Shown here one piece after another: positions 1 to 12,419 of a DNA stretch of 64,000 bases. The notes beneath the pieces were generated by a model. That model did no database searches. It had not been told where the DNA came from and saw nothing but the letters and a program-made list of their open reading frames with translations. The translations under genes were made by a program, and so were the position numbers. The stretch is from positions 62,001 through 126,000 of the forward strand of contig JNDT01001781.1 in NCBI GenBank assembly GCA_000697055.1, read 5' to 3'. The DNA comes from Saksenaea vasiformis B4078 (taxonomy: Eukaryota > Mucoromycota > Mucoromycetes > Mucorales > Saksenaeaceae). Every line of letters begins with the position of its first letter. The stretch's first letter is position 1.

Positions 1-3000
1 GGAATAGGAGTTGCCACCATAGCAATCTTATCTTCCTGGGAGCTTACGGTGGAAGAGAGCTGACCTGGGGTTGATTCTTTACCAGCTGAGCCATCTACAC
101 TGGTAGCGGTAGCAGAGACGGTAGTTGTAGCGGTAGAGATAGTACCAGCAGCGTCAGAGGCAACCACTGTTTCGGAAGCTGAAGAGGATAAAGATGGAAC
201 CACTCCTTCAGCAGGCGTCTCACCAACAGTAACAGGCAGCGACGAGACCGATTGCACCTTTTGAGACTCTGAAGAAACGGATGATATGCCCTTCTCTTCT
301 CGAGTTGTTTGATTTGGAGTCGATATCCCTGTGTCGGGTTGATCTGCTTCTGCGGAGTGAGTCTCTTCCTTAGCATTATCCGCCTGCGAAGACTTGTCTG
401 TCTTGCGACCCTTTCGCAGGTTTTGTTCCAATTCTGCTGCCAATGCACTAATCGGCTTGTCTGAGTGGGTTACTTCCACCGGTCGTTCATCGCGAAGCAA
501 GTCATGAACTGCTCCTTTCAAACTCGATCGGATATATGCGCCATCCTTCGTTTCTTGGCCTTCAGCCTCGGAATCATCAATCCATTGTCTCCTGCCGCTA
601 CTTACGCCACGCCGCGTAGATCCAATCAAGGGTACTGTTCCGGGAATCACAAAGCCGGTCGGTGCGCTTGAACCCACATGCTCCGTCAAAGACGCTTTAA
701 ATTCTTCTGAGAGACCTTTTGCCTTGGGTATATCCTGCAACGACTGGACATATCATCGGTTAGTTAATTGATATGGAAATCAGTTCTTTACTTGTACCTC
801 TGAGCCGCTATCCTGGGATGGCCTGCCTTCCAGTATAGCTTGAGCTCGAAGTCTATCATAAGCCCGAGAAACTTCGTCTCTACCCAAGAAAAACTGTTCA
901 ACACTTCCTTCACCTTGGATCGCCTTCTCTGTTGTGTTTGCTTCGGCGGCTGATTGCTGTAATCTTTTCAGTTGTTCATTCATTGCAGATAAATTTGAGT
1001 TGTATTCTTGCTGGACATCCTTAAGCTTTCGCTGAAGCGTCGAAATAGTATGGCGCGATATGCGAAGTAGATCCTCCAATGATTCAGTCTTTTCACGCAA
1101 CTGTCCAACCAATCCATCTATTGCAGCGCGTGAGTAAGCTACCTCTCTTAAAGCAGGTGCATTTATACCTCCTTTTAGGTTGATTTCGAGCTCAAATTCC
1201 TGCTTTTCCTTTATTGCCTTCTCGTACATCTCTTTGGCTTCATTAGCCTCGGCAAGCGCCACCTTCAGCTGATCTTGCTCTGCAAATTTGTCGATTAATG
1301 TAGCTACTGACCATCCAAAACCAGTTGAAAAATCCTCCGAGGAGAGACCTTTGCGGTCAAGGACGATTTGTGTAATCAAATTATCCAAAAGCTGAAAGTA
1401 ACGGACTCTGACAGAACCATTTCAATTCCGCTGTATCGCTGATTTGTTTCACTTACTGAACGTCTCCTTGATCTTGAATCAGCAGCAGATGCTGCAGTGC
1501 GCTTAAAAAGAAATCGTAACTTCGTGTGCCTTCCACTCTGCTAAGAAGCGATTCAAACACGTCTCTGGGATCGTTCATATCATTTAACAGCTTTTCGTTA
1601 TAGATTTCCATAATATCTTCGTAGTCATTATCGCCCGTCTGTTTGTATATAGTGATATGGCGCCTAAGATGTTCGCTGTTGAATTCTTGCATTTTGTCCA
1701 TGATAGCCTGCAGTCCACATGCGTTCAACTGGTTTCTGATAAGCACACGTAGTTCGACATCATCGATCACGCCGAGAATAGAGTTGACAAGCATCATATT
1801 GGATAGCTATAGCAATGTCACGTTACGTTGTCCACGTCCGATGTACTGACTTACAGCATAATCACTTAAATGGTTATCTGGCGCTCCTTGCGATCCAAGC
1901 CGTTTGACATCTTCACTTGCTCCTACGAGACTGCCCATGCGTCCCCTTCCGTCCAATGTTGCGTTAAGGTACTTCAACCAGGCGTCAAACCGTCCATATT
2001 CACGCTGATGGTCTCGTAATTTGTCCAATCCCTGGAGGACGATCTCCTGTCCCTTAGGTATATCCAAATGACATACGAATGCCAAAACCTCACAAACTAA
2101 TTTTCTTGTTTGGATAGGTGGTGATATTAACGAGAGAACGATGCGGTAGATACATTGTGGATTGGATATCACCTCATGGGCACCCCACTACATTCTGTCA
2201 ACGCGCGTTCTGGTAGCACAAATTCATCTTACTCTGTTGTTGATCAAAGATTTGAAGCACTTCAAAATTTCTGCCTCCATCTGTAGGTCTGCTTCGGTCC
2301 TTTTTAAGAATTAGGATTATATGTCTATAGATAAGAGATGCTTACTTTTGTTCTCGCTTGTTCAGAATACTAATAGTATTCGTGATCACTTGCAAACCTC
2401 GCGCCTCGATGAATTGACGAACCCAACTATAACATCGGGTTATTACTACTCGGTAGTGTTCTTGTATGTTACCTAAGTGGCATCGTTCGTAGACTGACAG
2501 CTAGATGAGCTACTAGTCGCGGTGTGACGCCTTTCATATCTGGTTCCAGAAATTGCTTGATATATGATTCGGGCGTACTTTTGTCGGGTTCTTTGAATTC
2601 GTTCGTGCTTTTTTTGCCAGAGGAGGAAATGGACGGTGTTGGAACCTCGGCTTGCTTGTCTTGCGAAACCATTAGCCATTTTTTCTCAGTTGAAAACGAC
2701 TGCATCTGAACTCGTGCGTTTGCGCCATGAATTCCACGACGGGTCTACATCCATTAGACTAAACTTTTGTTACCGTAAGGTACTTACCAGCATTTTTTCA
2801 AAAAGGTCCTCCACTTCGCTCTCCGTAAGACCATTGTAGTTGTTACTATTTTTTTCACTGTCTGTCATCGAAGATCGGGAACTAGCTGTCAAAGGTACGT
2901 CGCCTAAAGACGAGTAAGTTTTCCTTTCAACTATGTAGGTAATGTAGCATACCGCAATAGTAATCGTCCAGTGTGTAAGAGGTATTTTGATTAGCGGTTG

Positions 3001-3172
3001 CGGTAGTCGCATTATAGGGTATGGATGATGAAGTGGAAGTCCAGGACTTGGAAGGTGTAGGAGTTCTGTCATTAGACTGGATTAGATGGCCCACCGATGG
3101 TTGTAGATTATTGTCTAGAGTGGGCTTGCGACGTTGTTTCGTCTTTCCCTTATTGATCCCAAACATGTCCAT
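1..3172 (-). CDS. Diaphanous-related formin, N-terminal half (partial, Bni1/SepA type)
   Basis: Formins nucleate and elongate actin filaments at growth tips and septa under Rho GTPase control. Spliced exons read: a basic start (MDMFGINKGKTKQRRKP, from 3172), an exon ending LFEKML (about 2790-2935), then TRRGIHGANARVQ and FSTEKKW (2705-2490). These are the classic opening of the GTPase-binding domain. SLRTMPL then joins WVRQFIEARGLQVI across an intron at about 2405-2475. FH3-type helices follow (2172-1453), then a coiled coil (1388-780, with KLKDVQQEYNSNLSAMNEQL) and a Ser/Thr-rich linker (about 730 to 1). FH1, FH2 and any DAD would lie beyond the left edge. An in-frame Met at 3202 is possible, but the bases before 3172 look like a 5' leader. 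The family assignment is firm; the exact exon edges are my reading of GT-AG signals. Confidence 0.93.
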
Positions 3173-6100
3173 CTGGCTTAACAACAAGGAGGTCAATGCC
3201 AAAGGGCTAGAGCAGACAAAGAGCAGCGAAGGCGCCAGTAAATGTTATAAATGGAGATTGTGTAACTGTCACCAAACTGGTATGATGATTATTTTACTTT
3301 CTCCTGTTGCTGTGTTTTGCATAGCGATTGCCGTCATGTGAAATATATACTGAATTCATCATGGCGCGAAATACCATCGGTTGTGATCGTATTCAAAGCT
3401 CTTTTCATACACACGCACACACATGCATACATGGCAAACCTACAGACTTCAAAGTGCAATGTTGATTTCAAGTGGAGACAAAATCCCTTGCAAACTCCTA
3501 TACATGCGAACGCAAAATTCTTCTATGGTCACCGCGACCAGCTGCCTTCTTTTAAGCTTTCGATCACCACTACTTCTTCTTCCTTTCCTTGATACATGCA
3601 CACTCGTGCCAAACGTCCCAGAACGAAAGATTATCAAGGATGTATTTCTGTTGTTTCAAAAACGAGACGGACGCCGTTTTCTTGTTTGTGAATGTGATAT
3701 ATTTAAGAGTGGATCTCAATGTTGATGCCCTTGGACTAAAATGGAAGGATTTTGTTAATATCTTCGCCTGCACCTTGGCATCCTTTCTTCCTGTACTTTT
3801 CTGGCAAACAGGAAGTCAATGTACAATCATTCGTTAGTGCTTTGTCTGCAGAGCTTTGCAACCTATGGAATAACACAAGAGAATCAACAACTAGCGAACC
3901 TCTTGTTGGTTTTACATTTCTGGAGTTCAAACTTAGTTAAGTCAGATATTTGAAAAAGATAATCTAGAATAGTCATTTGATTGTTTTGGATGTGTTAAGG
4001 ATACATATAACGAGGCTATCTAAAGCATAGCCCAAATAAAAATCTCCAGAAACTTGATAACTATAAAAAAAATTTCGACTCCTAATAGGATTCGTCTGTA
4101 GCATGTTTGAAAGCATTTCGACATTCCGTGATGTAAATCTCTACATAAGTTGAAGGCCTTGGTAATGCAGCGTCGTCCGAATACGTAGCTTCTCGATATT
4201 CTTCCCCGCAGTAAGAGAGAGTAAGTTTATCTGTAAGCACGCAGTGTGGTGTATCCATAGCGTCTCGGTTGACGCCAGACAAAAAAAAAAAAACTTAAGT
4301 GTCACACGAGATATACCGAATTACAGAGTTTCATGCAGATCAGTTCCACACACTTTGGCGTACCTTGTCGACTTGTTCTGCCCTGAACTTGTTCGCTGTG
4401 TCGTTACGCCTGCTCTCAGTCTGTGGTACATGACTCCACTTATAGCAACCGAACAATAAGTCCAGCGACTGTTTCAACGACAGCTTATACTTCAACTTCA
4501 AAGACCTGGCATTGGCTGTGCCAAACTTTAGTTAGTACCACAGTCAACTGAGAAGTGTAACACGATTGACGAAAATGTGCTACGATTAGTGAAGATGTAT
4601 GATGTTGGTCCACCGTCATGCCGGTGACAGGCATCCAGAACATTTTTAAATAGAAGCTCCCAATCTGAAAGGTGATAAATAAATATATAACGCACGGATA
4701 CTGCTTGACGCCGTATCGAATGCAATGGACCGAAGTGAGCATTGCTATCCAATAACGTAAATGTAAACATCATTTGTTTGATTGAGAGAAAACCTTCTAA
4801 AAGAGATGACATGTGGCGTTCGGATATCGCAGATTTACATATATCCGGGTTCGCTGGAAAACTTGACTATCGTGCTCGTACGGCAATCTCTTGGACCATA
4901 TCTCTTCGATTTCCATGCCTTTCCTCATCATTCTCTTGCCGGAATCAGCTATACTATCTTATTTCTGCTCAAATATAACCGTTTTCTTTTTGCACGCCTT
5001 TTTGTTGGCCATTTATTCCGAGACCAAAGAAAATACCTAGGGTCCTGTGCGGAGCTCGACATAGCCAGTTTCTTGGGCATGCGACATTGGTTCTCATTGG
5101 CTAACGGCATCAATTTTATTGGGGCTTTCCTTCGGACAGCCATTCGGACAGCCATTCATAGTCCTCTTGGAAGCCAATTCACGTGCTATTTTGGACAGCC
5201 AATTAGCGGACATAGCTAAGCTGTAGGATGCATCATCGCTTTGTACTCCGAACGAGTTTCCTAGCATACACGCGACGAATTAAATGTATACACCATTTGG
5301 TAGATCAGTGATAGTGGAATTTTTTGGCAGATACTCTTACCGTATTATGTTACTGCTGTATGGTACCAGTCCCAACAATTTTTTTAGGGACAATAAAATG
5401 ATGGAAATCTTTCTTGTCTTCTTTCTTCTCCCCCAAATGTTTCTCCGGAGGTAAGGGTCATTTTTGTAAGAACCGTACAAGTAATGTATTGTTTATCATC
5501 AACACGTGCAGAAGCACAACGAAGAGTGGATGCTTTATTGTTACCGTGAATATCCGGTTTTACAAAGATAAGCATTTATCCCATACAGAATCTTCTGATA
5601 ACATCTTTCATAGTCATATAACACTTGTGCACAAACAGAGCTATGAAAAGATCATACCAAGGCGAATCAAGACATGCTTTTCACTTCTCTTTTCTTTGCA
5701 GCTACATATGTTGCGAACATCGTCTGATAAGTACTTTCTTATTTATGATCGTACAGCCAGCTATTTCATCGTATTTTTTTAGATATGGATCCGCACCGCA
5801 GGATGGCAATGAAAGGCTTCAGAAAACTACACCCAGTTGACAAAATCGTTACTGATCTTGATTGGCTGAAATCCGCTTGGATTCTGGAAAAGCCATATAC
5901 TGGCTTGTTGCCTGCCTTCCTGTAGTCCATGTGCACGAAAGTGTACGTATCGCCGTAGATAATACGGTTTGATACTTAAGGTAAGATAATCCCTATAGTC
6001 TCACTAATTTTCTAATCATTTTATTAGGTTCGTTATTAATCATTCATACTTCACAAGTCATTCATCTATCAGAAAAGTCATCCCAGCCAATTCTATACTG

Positions 6101-6323
6101 GATACCATTTCTAATACCATGCGTCACCGGTCAAGGGTAGGTTTTTCAAGCTTTTTATGCTATTAGCTGATTTCAAACAGTGCACCATTGGTCACCGTAG
6201 TCACGCGGTCAAAAGAAGGCTGATGATGGACGGCTTTGGCTGTCCGAAGGCAAATCCTTTCATTGGTAAACATTCAACTTTCGTTTGTCCGTACGGTATA
6301 TACTCTCTGGTAACACCATACGA
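3173..6323. other. Intergenic, no supportable gene
   Basis: About 3.1 kb between the divergent formin and RFT1 genes. I see a short CA-rich tract near 3408-3428, a tandem 14-base duplication near 5139-5166 (CATTCGGACAGC core), and only short ORFs with no family resemblance. The longest (4782-5219, 145 codons) has no recognisable motif and I do not call it. The two promoters must lie at the ends of this interval. Confidence 0.6.
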
Positions 6324-8121
6324 ATGGCTCACGGTGCAAGCAAGGCAGCGGATGATGCCAATGAATCGTTGCTATCTTCATCGGCTAAAGGAGCTTACTA
6401 CCTAGTTCTTTTGCAGCTTGCATCGCGTATGCTGACATTCGCGATGCATCAGATTGTCATTCGTTATACCTCGCGTGAAACACTTGGCATAGCCTCCATC
6501 AAACTTGAGCTTTTATTATCCACCATCTTATTCATATCGCGTGAAGGTTTTCGTTGCGCTTTGCTACGAGCCGAAGGGGATGCAACAAAACGTTCGAATG
6601 AGGAGTTGGAACAAAAGGTCACCAATCTTTCCTACATTCCTACCAGCATCGGCCTTGTGACAACTGTTCTTGCCTGTGGATATTACCTATCAAAAATTAG
6701 CATCAATGAAGCCAGCAAATACCCATACTATTGTACTTCTGTCATTCTGTTTGGAGTATCGGCTCTAGCTGAGCTTTTGGTGGAACCTCTATTCGTGCTT
6801 GCAATGAACAGGCTCTATTTTCAGCTACGTGTTTCGATTGAAGGCACCGCGGTTATCCTGCGGTGCTTAGTAACGTTTGGTCTGACATTAATGGGAGCAC
6901 ACGGGCAGACAAACACCTATGGAGTACTTGCATTTGCTATTGGCCAATTCATTTTTGGTCTCACGATGACACTTGGATACAGTCTTTACTTCCTGATTCA
7001 AACAAAGAAAGAGGAGCACGCTATACGTATTTTACCCCGCCAATTGAAATCATCTGATGGAAGGTACATCTGTTGATGTGCTATATTTGGTTATCTAAAG
7101 TAGTAATGCACAGGGTGTACTGGTTCGATGATCAGCTATTGACACTTGCCTTAACGTTGACGAAACAATCGTTACTGAAACATGTATTGACCGAAGGCGA
7201 TAAAATGTTGATTTCCGCATTGAGCAAGGATGAAGCGCAAGGAGAATATGCATTTGCTGTGAATTATGGTAAGTTCATTTTCATGTCTCGTAATGAAGTT
7301 GAAAAGGTTCGTAGGCTCGTTGGTGGCGCGCATTCTCTTTCAACCTCTCGAAGAAACTGGACGCACGTTTTTCTCGAAAATCTTGGCGGCAAAAAGCGAC
7401 GCAGGCGCTGTTAAAACCGCTTCTAATGTCCTCACTATAATTCTTCGATTTCACGTTCTACTTGGGCTTGTATTCATCTGTTTTGCAACGAATTACACCG
7501 GCACGCTGATTGATATTTTGGTTGGAAGAAGCTGGTCAATGGAAAGCAATGCACCATTAGTCTTATCCGCATACTGCCTCTATGTCCCGGTCATGGGAAT
7601 TAATGGCATCACCGAGGCTTTTGTGCAGGCTGTCGCTTGGAAGTCCGACTTGACCAGATTGAGCTATTACATGGTTGCCTTCTCAGTTTGCTTTATTACT
7701 GCAGGCTATATGTTCATGAGTGTGCTGGAGCTAGGTGCTATCGGACTGGTTTTGGCCAACATGGTTAACTTGGGAATCCGTATTGCTTACAGCTGGCGCT
7801 TCATAGTCGACTATTTCCATAGAAATGGAAATAGCGTAGCTATTCGCGAGTGGTTTCCAAGTAAAACTACGCTTAGCGCTTTTTTCGGTGCGTGGCTTAT
7901 TACCAAATATTCTAATTCCATGGGCTGGGATACCTGGGGTCAGAAACTGACACATATCGGTGTCGGTGGAAGCTGTTTTGCCATCGTCTGTCTGGTCATG
8001 TAAGTAAATATATCGCCGTGCTGTTCAAGTGTTCTTACAGCTTTTTCTGTGTAGCTTTTGGAAAGACCGTAGTCTGTTATACGATGTGAAGCAGTTGACT
8101 AGCAAGCGAAAGGTCGACTGA
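6324..8121 (+). CDS. RFT1: RFT1-family lipid-linked oligosaccharide flippase/scaffold
   Basis: Multi-pass ER membrane protein of the MOP/MATE-like fold. It is required for Man5GlcNAc2-PP-dolichol to reach the lumenal side during N-glycosylation; whether it is the flippase itself is debated. Four exons close in phase: 6324-7063, 7114-7268, 7315-7999 and 8055-8121, giving 548 aa, the usual size. Family blocks seen are LLQLASRMLTF, VIRYTSRETLGIAS, LLLSTILFISREGFR, GSLVARILFQPLEE (rebuilt across intron 2) and YVPVMGINGITEAF. Many hydrophobic helices are obvious along the protein. The start is taken at MAHGASKAADDANE; an upstream in-frame Met at 6285 would add 13 residues unlike the family. The last exon encodes FWKDRSLLYDVKQL and a basic tail. 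Confidence 0.96.
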
Positions 8122-9711
8122 AATAAAAACAGAACCGTTGCATGTATAATTTACTGTAACCGCATTTTATCATCACCTGGTACTTTACTGCTCTGCATGA
8201 GACACATTGTGAGGGAAAAAAATACGCATGTGGTTATGGTTCTTGAATTTTTACCCGAGATTTTAGCAATTAATAGCGAGACGAGGAACTTTAACCATCG
8301 AAAAGTAACGAGATTATATGATGGAGAACATGAGATATAACACAGTAATCTCGATAGAATCGGTTTTGCTTTTCTCCAAAGAAAGCTCTGGGCATTCAAA
8401 GTTTGCCAGATTTGGCGTGAGTGCTGGGGTTGAAGCAGACAGAGGCAGAATCTGATGGTCAATATGTTCAAGGCTCCCGAAAACTATGCAGACCTTGTGT
8501 ATCTGTACGTCACACAGCGTCCCTTTTAGAAGAAGATTTCTGAATCAAACAAGTGATTTTTTGTTCGACAAGGTCGTTTCGATCCGTTGCATTTCTTGGG
8601 ACACCAAGTGGGCGCTCGAACGTTGCATACCTATTTGTCAATTTCAGATTGAAAGATGCTCTTTTGGCTACAAAATCTCTGTATATCCGTCTTGGTAAAG
8701 ATCATGATTGTAGAATTGGCCTTCTAGCAGTCCTTGGAAATGGGGGACACATGAAAAATCAATGTCAATGGACGACAGTGCTCAACAACTAAAAATAATG
8801 GCATCAATCTTCCCTGATAGATTGTTTTTCGCTGCCTTGTAAAAGAAGACAACGGAAGCCTATCGCTGCAACTATCAAGGATCTCTCATGAAGCGAGATA
8901 AGTCCATTGTTTTCCGGAAGAAAAAAGAAAAAGTTGAAGTAAACAATTGGCGGGCGAAAGTATCTACACCGCTCTATTATGCAAAAACTGCGATATAGTG
9001 TTTAACCGGTACATAAACGCGTGAAGAACCATTAAGCTTATAGCAATGACGATGATAACAACCGGAGACAGACCGACAGCATTCAAGCGGCCGTCCCAGG
9101 ATAATAAGAGCTAAAACCGTAACAACTACGGCTTTATTCTTATGGTGTGAGTAATTGCAGATCCTGATTTTAAACACATTGACTTATTGGCGTTTGTAAC
9201 AGGCATGCAACATATCGGATATCTACGGCAAACTTCCAAATTTTGAAAAAAAAGTTTTTTTAACAGCCTCTGCATCTCAATGCTTCAAATTCTATTTTAA
9301 TCGCGTTGCGTATGTTAAACAAGCTGCGTCTATTAAACATTGCAGTAGTGTTTGTCTTGGAGCACATATGATGATGACGATCTGAATGTCGGAATTTAAA
9401 ACGCCCACTATTGCGTGGCTCGCAGGCAATAAAGAACGCCTAGGGGGGACGTCGGTCGTTTGCCCGATCATTTGTCGTTCTTTCAACCATGGACAATGTA
9501 AGATCTTGCAAATGGGACAACCAGCAGCAGATCCTTTAATATCTTCCTCCGGTGGTGTTTGTAGCGTCAAAATACATCAGCTTCCGCCCGACGAAAAAGC
9601 ACAAGCGGGGAGAACGTTAGCAAACGTTCCTCTGTCAGTTCATTCTTCAGTAAATCACGTACAGTAACGTTACCTACTCTTGGTAAACGTCCACCTGCGT
9701 CCTCATCAGTC
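8122..9711. other. Intergenic, no supportable gene
   Basis: About 1.6 kb between RFT1 and the AKTIP-like gene. It has only short unrelated ORFs, homopolymer A/T runs (near 9245-9260) and no RNA gene that I can support. It should contain the RFT1 3' end and the AKTIP-like promoter. Confidence 0.55.
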
Positions 9712-10617
9712 ATGTCATCGACGTTGTATGAAGATGACGAAGACGGCGATGACGGCGGCGAGGGACCAGATATCAAGTCGCCTCGTCTGACTTCTGAATA
9801 TTATAAACGTTACGAATTAATGACAGAATTGTATACCCTGCCTATTTTTATTTTGCCTCACGCATTAATCACGGCCTTCATAGTATTAATCTGCGGAACC
9901 CCAATCATTGTCCGCTAGGCATGTACGTTATGCCGTCAGCGGACGACCTTAATTGTAAGCAAGCGAGAAAAAAAGAAAAGCTTTTCCTAGAGAACTTGAT
10001 GTGTTTTGACTAAAGGTCATGAAAAAAAGTATGGTACGGTGTCCTGTTCGTCCACAAAGGGTACTATCGATCTGGTGTGTTCAAGTTCCGTCTGACGATC
10101 CCGGAGTCTTATCCCAACAAGCCGCCATCAGTGGCGTTTCTGACGGATATGTTCCATCCTCTGGTAGACGTTCATGGAAACGTGTCTATTTCACAGCAAT
10201 TTGGAACCTGGCGGCCATACCAAGATTATATCTTTTATGTTCTGCATTACCTCAAGAATATGTTTAAAAAAGCGGTATTAGATGGGCTTGTTGATAAACA
10301 TTGTCTCAACAAGGAGGCCTATGGATTGTGAGTGGCGAATTTGATCTGCACCGTAGAGATAGCCCTAACGTGAATCTATTGGCTGGTAGATATCGTGCTG
10401 ACAAGGCTGTCTTTGGTAAGCTGGCTCAACAATGCGCACAGCTATCCATCACCGAATCCTATCTGTTTGACCACTTCCCAGACGATAATATGATCCGCTT
10501 TTCACCTTTGAATGAAGCAAAATTTGGTAAGAGGATGTTTGGATGTGGATTGCTTTTATTCATGGAAAATGTTTAGACGAATTGAAATCACAGATTTTGA
10601 ACAGTGTTACACTATAA
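9712..10617 (+). CDS. AKTIP/FTS-like protein, E2-fold without catalytic cysteine
   Basis: In animals and filamentous fungi this family (FTS) joins Hook and FHIP proteins, linking early endosomes to dynein. Five exons close in phase: 9712-9830, 9884-9954, 10030-10327, 10390-10526 and 10577-10617, giving 221 aa. After an acidic N-terminus (LYEDDEDGDDGGEG) come TSEYYKRYELMTEF, PLGMYVMPSADDL, WYGVLFVHKGYY, GVFKFRLTIPESYP and FHPLVDVHGNVSISQQF. The last matches the AKTIP block HPLVD in place of the E2 HPN motif. Where active E2 enzymes have Cys there is Ser (GNVSIS), so ubiquitin transfer is not expected. The C-terminal block ISFSPWN of AKTIP is echoed by IRFSPLNEAKF. The endosome-motility role is inferred from the family. 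Confidence 0.9.
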
Positions 10618-12419
10618 GTAAACGCCATGACTATCGTCTTTTTTTTTCGTTAAGTGTGAGCGGGTAGCATTTATCTATGAAAAACAAAAAATCGCCGGCA
10701 AGATTGAGAGCACTTTTTAGATTATGCCTCATATGTGCCTCGTGTATTGTTTGTTCTTCGTATGGATCTGTAGCATTCTGTAGTTCGTGTCACGTTTGAA
10801 GTTCCAATATGCCTACAACGCGACAGAGGAAATTGCAGGAGTTTAAAGGGCGTTCGAACCAGTTAAAAATTGCTGCGTGTCGGTACTCATCCAACGTCAA
10901 ACTTTGCATTATCATACGCCTTCACTCCTAAGTTATTAATTATATCAGAGACAAGATTCTCTATATCGCATATAAAGATATCTAATGATTACGGGACGCC
11001 TTGGGTATCTAAAGAAATGAGAATGTAAAACACAGTTCTTTTGGCTACACGCTCTCGACACTGCGGCAGCGATAAGAACTCTGGCTATCTCGGATGTCCC
11101 ACTTCTGTTGGGCTTGGTAGAGTGGTTGAAACAAGCGCAACAAGCAACCCGCCTTTCAACGTCCTATGACCGTAACTTCCTGTTTCACACCGGATACGCA
11201 CGGCATTCTGATCTTGTTTACAGTTGTTGTCGTTGTCGATTATCCCTGCAAGCAGATCTCGATTTTTCGTTGTCTACAACTTTATTGATTTTGCTAGACG
11301 GTGTGTCATCGTCGCACGATGATCAAAAAGGCTACTTTGGCTGAACGATATCGAGAATACGGTGACCTCCCCTGACAGTTTCGGTTCTCAGGGGCTCGGA
11401 AAACGGTTGAAAATAAATGAGGCAGACTCGACATCCGATCGTATAGTTGTAGACTACGGAAGATGGCATAGCAAAGGTTGAAATAACTAGGGATTGAAGC
11501 AAAATAAAGATGAAATTGCCGCAGGTCACTGTATGTTCAAGTCTCTATAAGCACTCTATGGCTATTGATTAGATGTTTTTCGGCGAGCTGTGCATCATCG
11601 TAGGAGAAATCTAACAGCATACATTTCTTACCTTCTGAGAGATCCTGTCAGCATCCTTCGTGTTTTGTGTCACCCATCTTTGCACCGTACGAACATGGAT
11701 CCCCAACTGCTCCGAAACTCATCCTTAAACATCAATTTAGCAGCTCACCTCGACCCATTCTGACTAGAATGCATGCACTCAGTTTGATAGTCGCTTATCC
11801 CATGCATAGCCATGGACTCTCACTTATACTCACAAGTTGTATTGCATGGATTCAGACTTGCCTTATTCATCAGTAATGCTGGATTGCCCACCTTCGTAGA
11901 AAGATTGATTATTCGTTTGAAAATGTAGGCGGCGTGGTGCTTTAGTGTGGGAAATGATAGGAAGCATTTCGATACTTTCGGTTGCTAATTTTGTGTGACA
12001 AAACCGCATTAGCGGATACGACATCATTGTATGAAAAAATGTACCTGATTCGTAAGCACACGATGACTATGTTTGGGAAAATGAAGATTTTAATTTGACA
12101 ACATTCGACATTACTTTGCGGAAAAAGTGTACATTTGCTAGGCACAAGTGCTTCATCTATCAATAGAACAGATATCCACAATGGGGTAAAACTAGTCCGA
12201 TAGTTACAACTTGATGCTCTTTTTTCTTTAAAGAGATTACTTGACAAATGTATGTTTTTGAAGGCACATTTGAGTCATCCAACGTTACTTTGCCTTGACA
12301 CCGCTCCAACCTCGCGCTGAAGAACAGTAGAGTTTTACATGAAATCAAAGGTGTGCTCTTCATGGACGCATAGTTTATTGAGAATAGTTTACAATGTCAT
12401 CCAATAGACTGTACATGAT
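10618..12419. other. Intergenic, one dispersed repeat copy
   Basis: About 1.8 kb between convergent genes (AKTIP-like and METTL17). No ORF resembles a known family. A GTTCGAACC string at about 10854 looks like a Pol III B box but lacks an A box and tRNA stems. One copy of the dispersed CATGGACGCA repeat sits at the right end. Confidence 0.55.
12358..12402 (+). repeat. Dispersed short repeat, copy A
   Basis: Contains TTCATGGACGCA followed by GTTTATTGAGAATAGT. It matches the start of the copy at 19370 and lies just beyond the METTL17 stop codon. See the dispersed-repeat finding. Confidence 0.6.

Noticed and set aside
95..448. 117-codon minus-strand ORF at the left edge
   Set aside because: It is a shifted frame of the formin linker. 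The true frame reads RDERPVEVTHSDKPISALAA through the same bases.
4782..5219. 145-codon plus-strand ORF in the first spacer
   Set aside because: No motif, no leader, partly made by a tandem 14-base duplication; likely chance.
10845..10870. GTTCGAACC as a tRNA B box
   Set aside because: No A box at proper distance, no acceptor or T stem.
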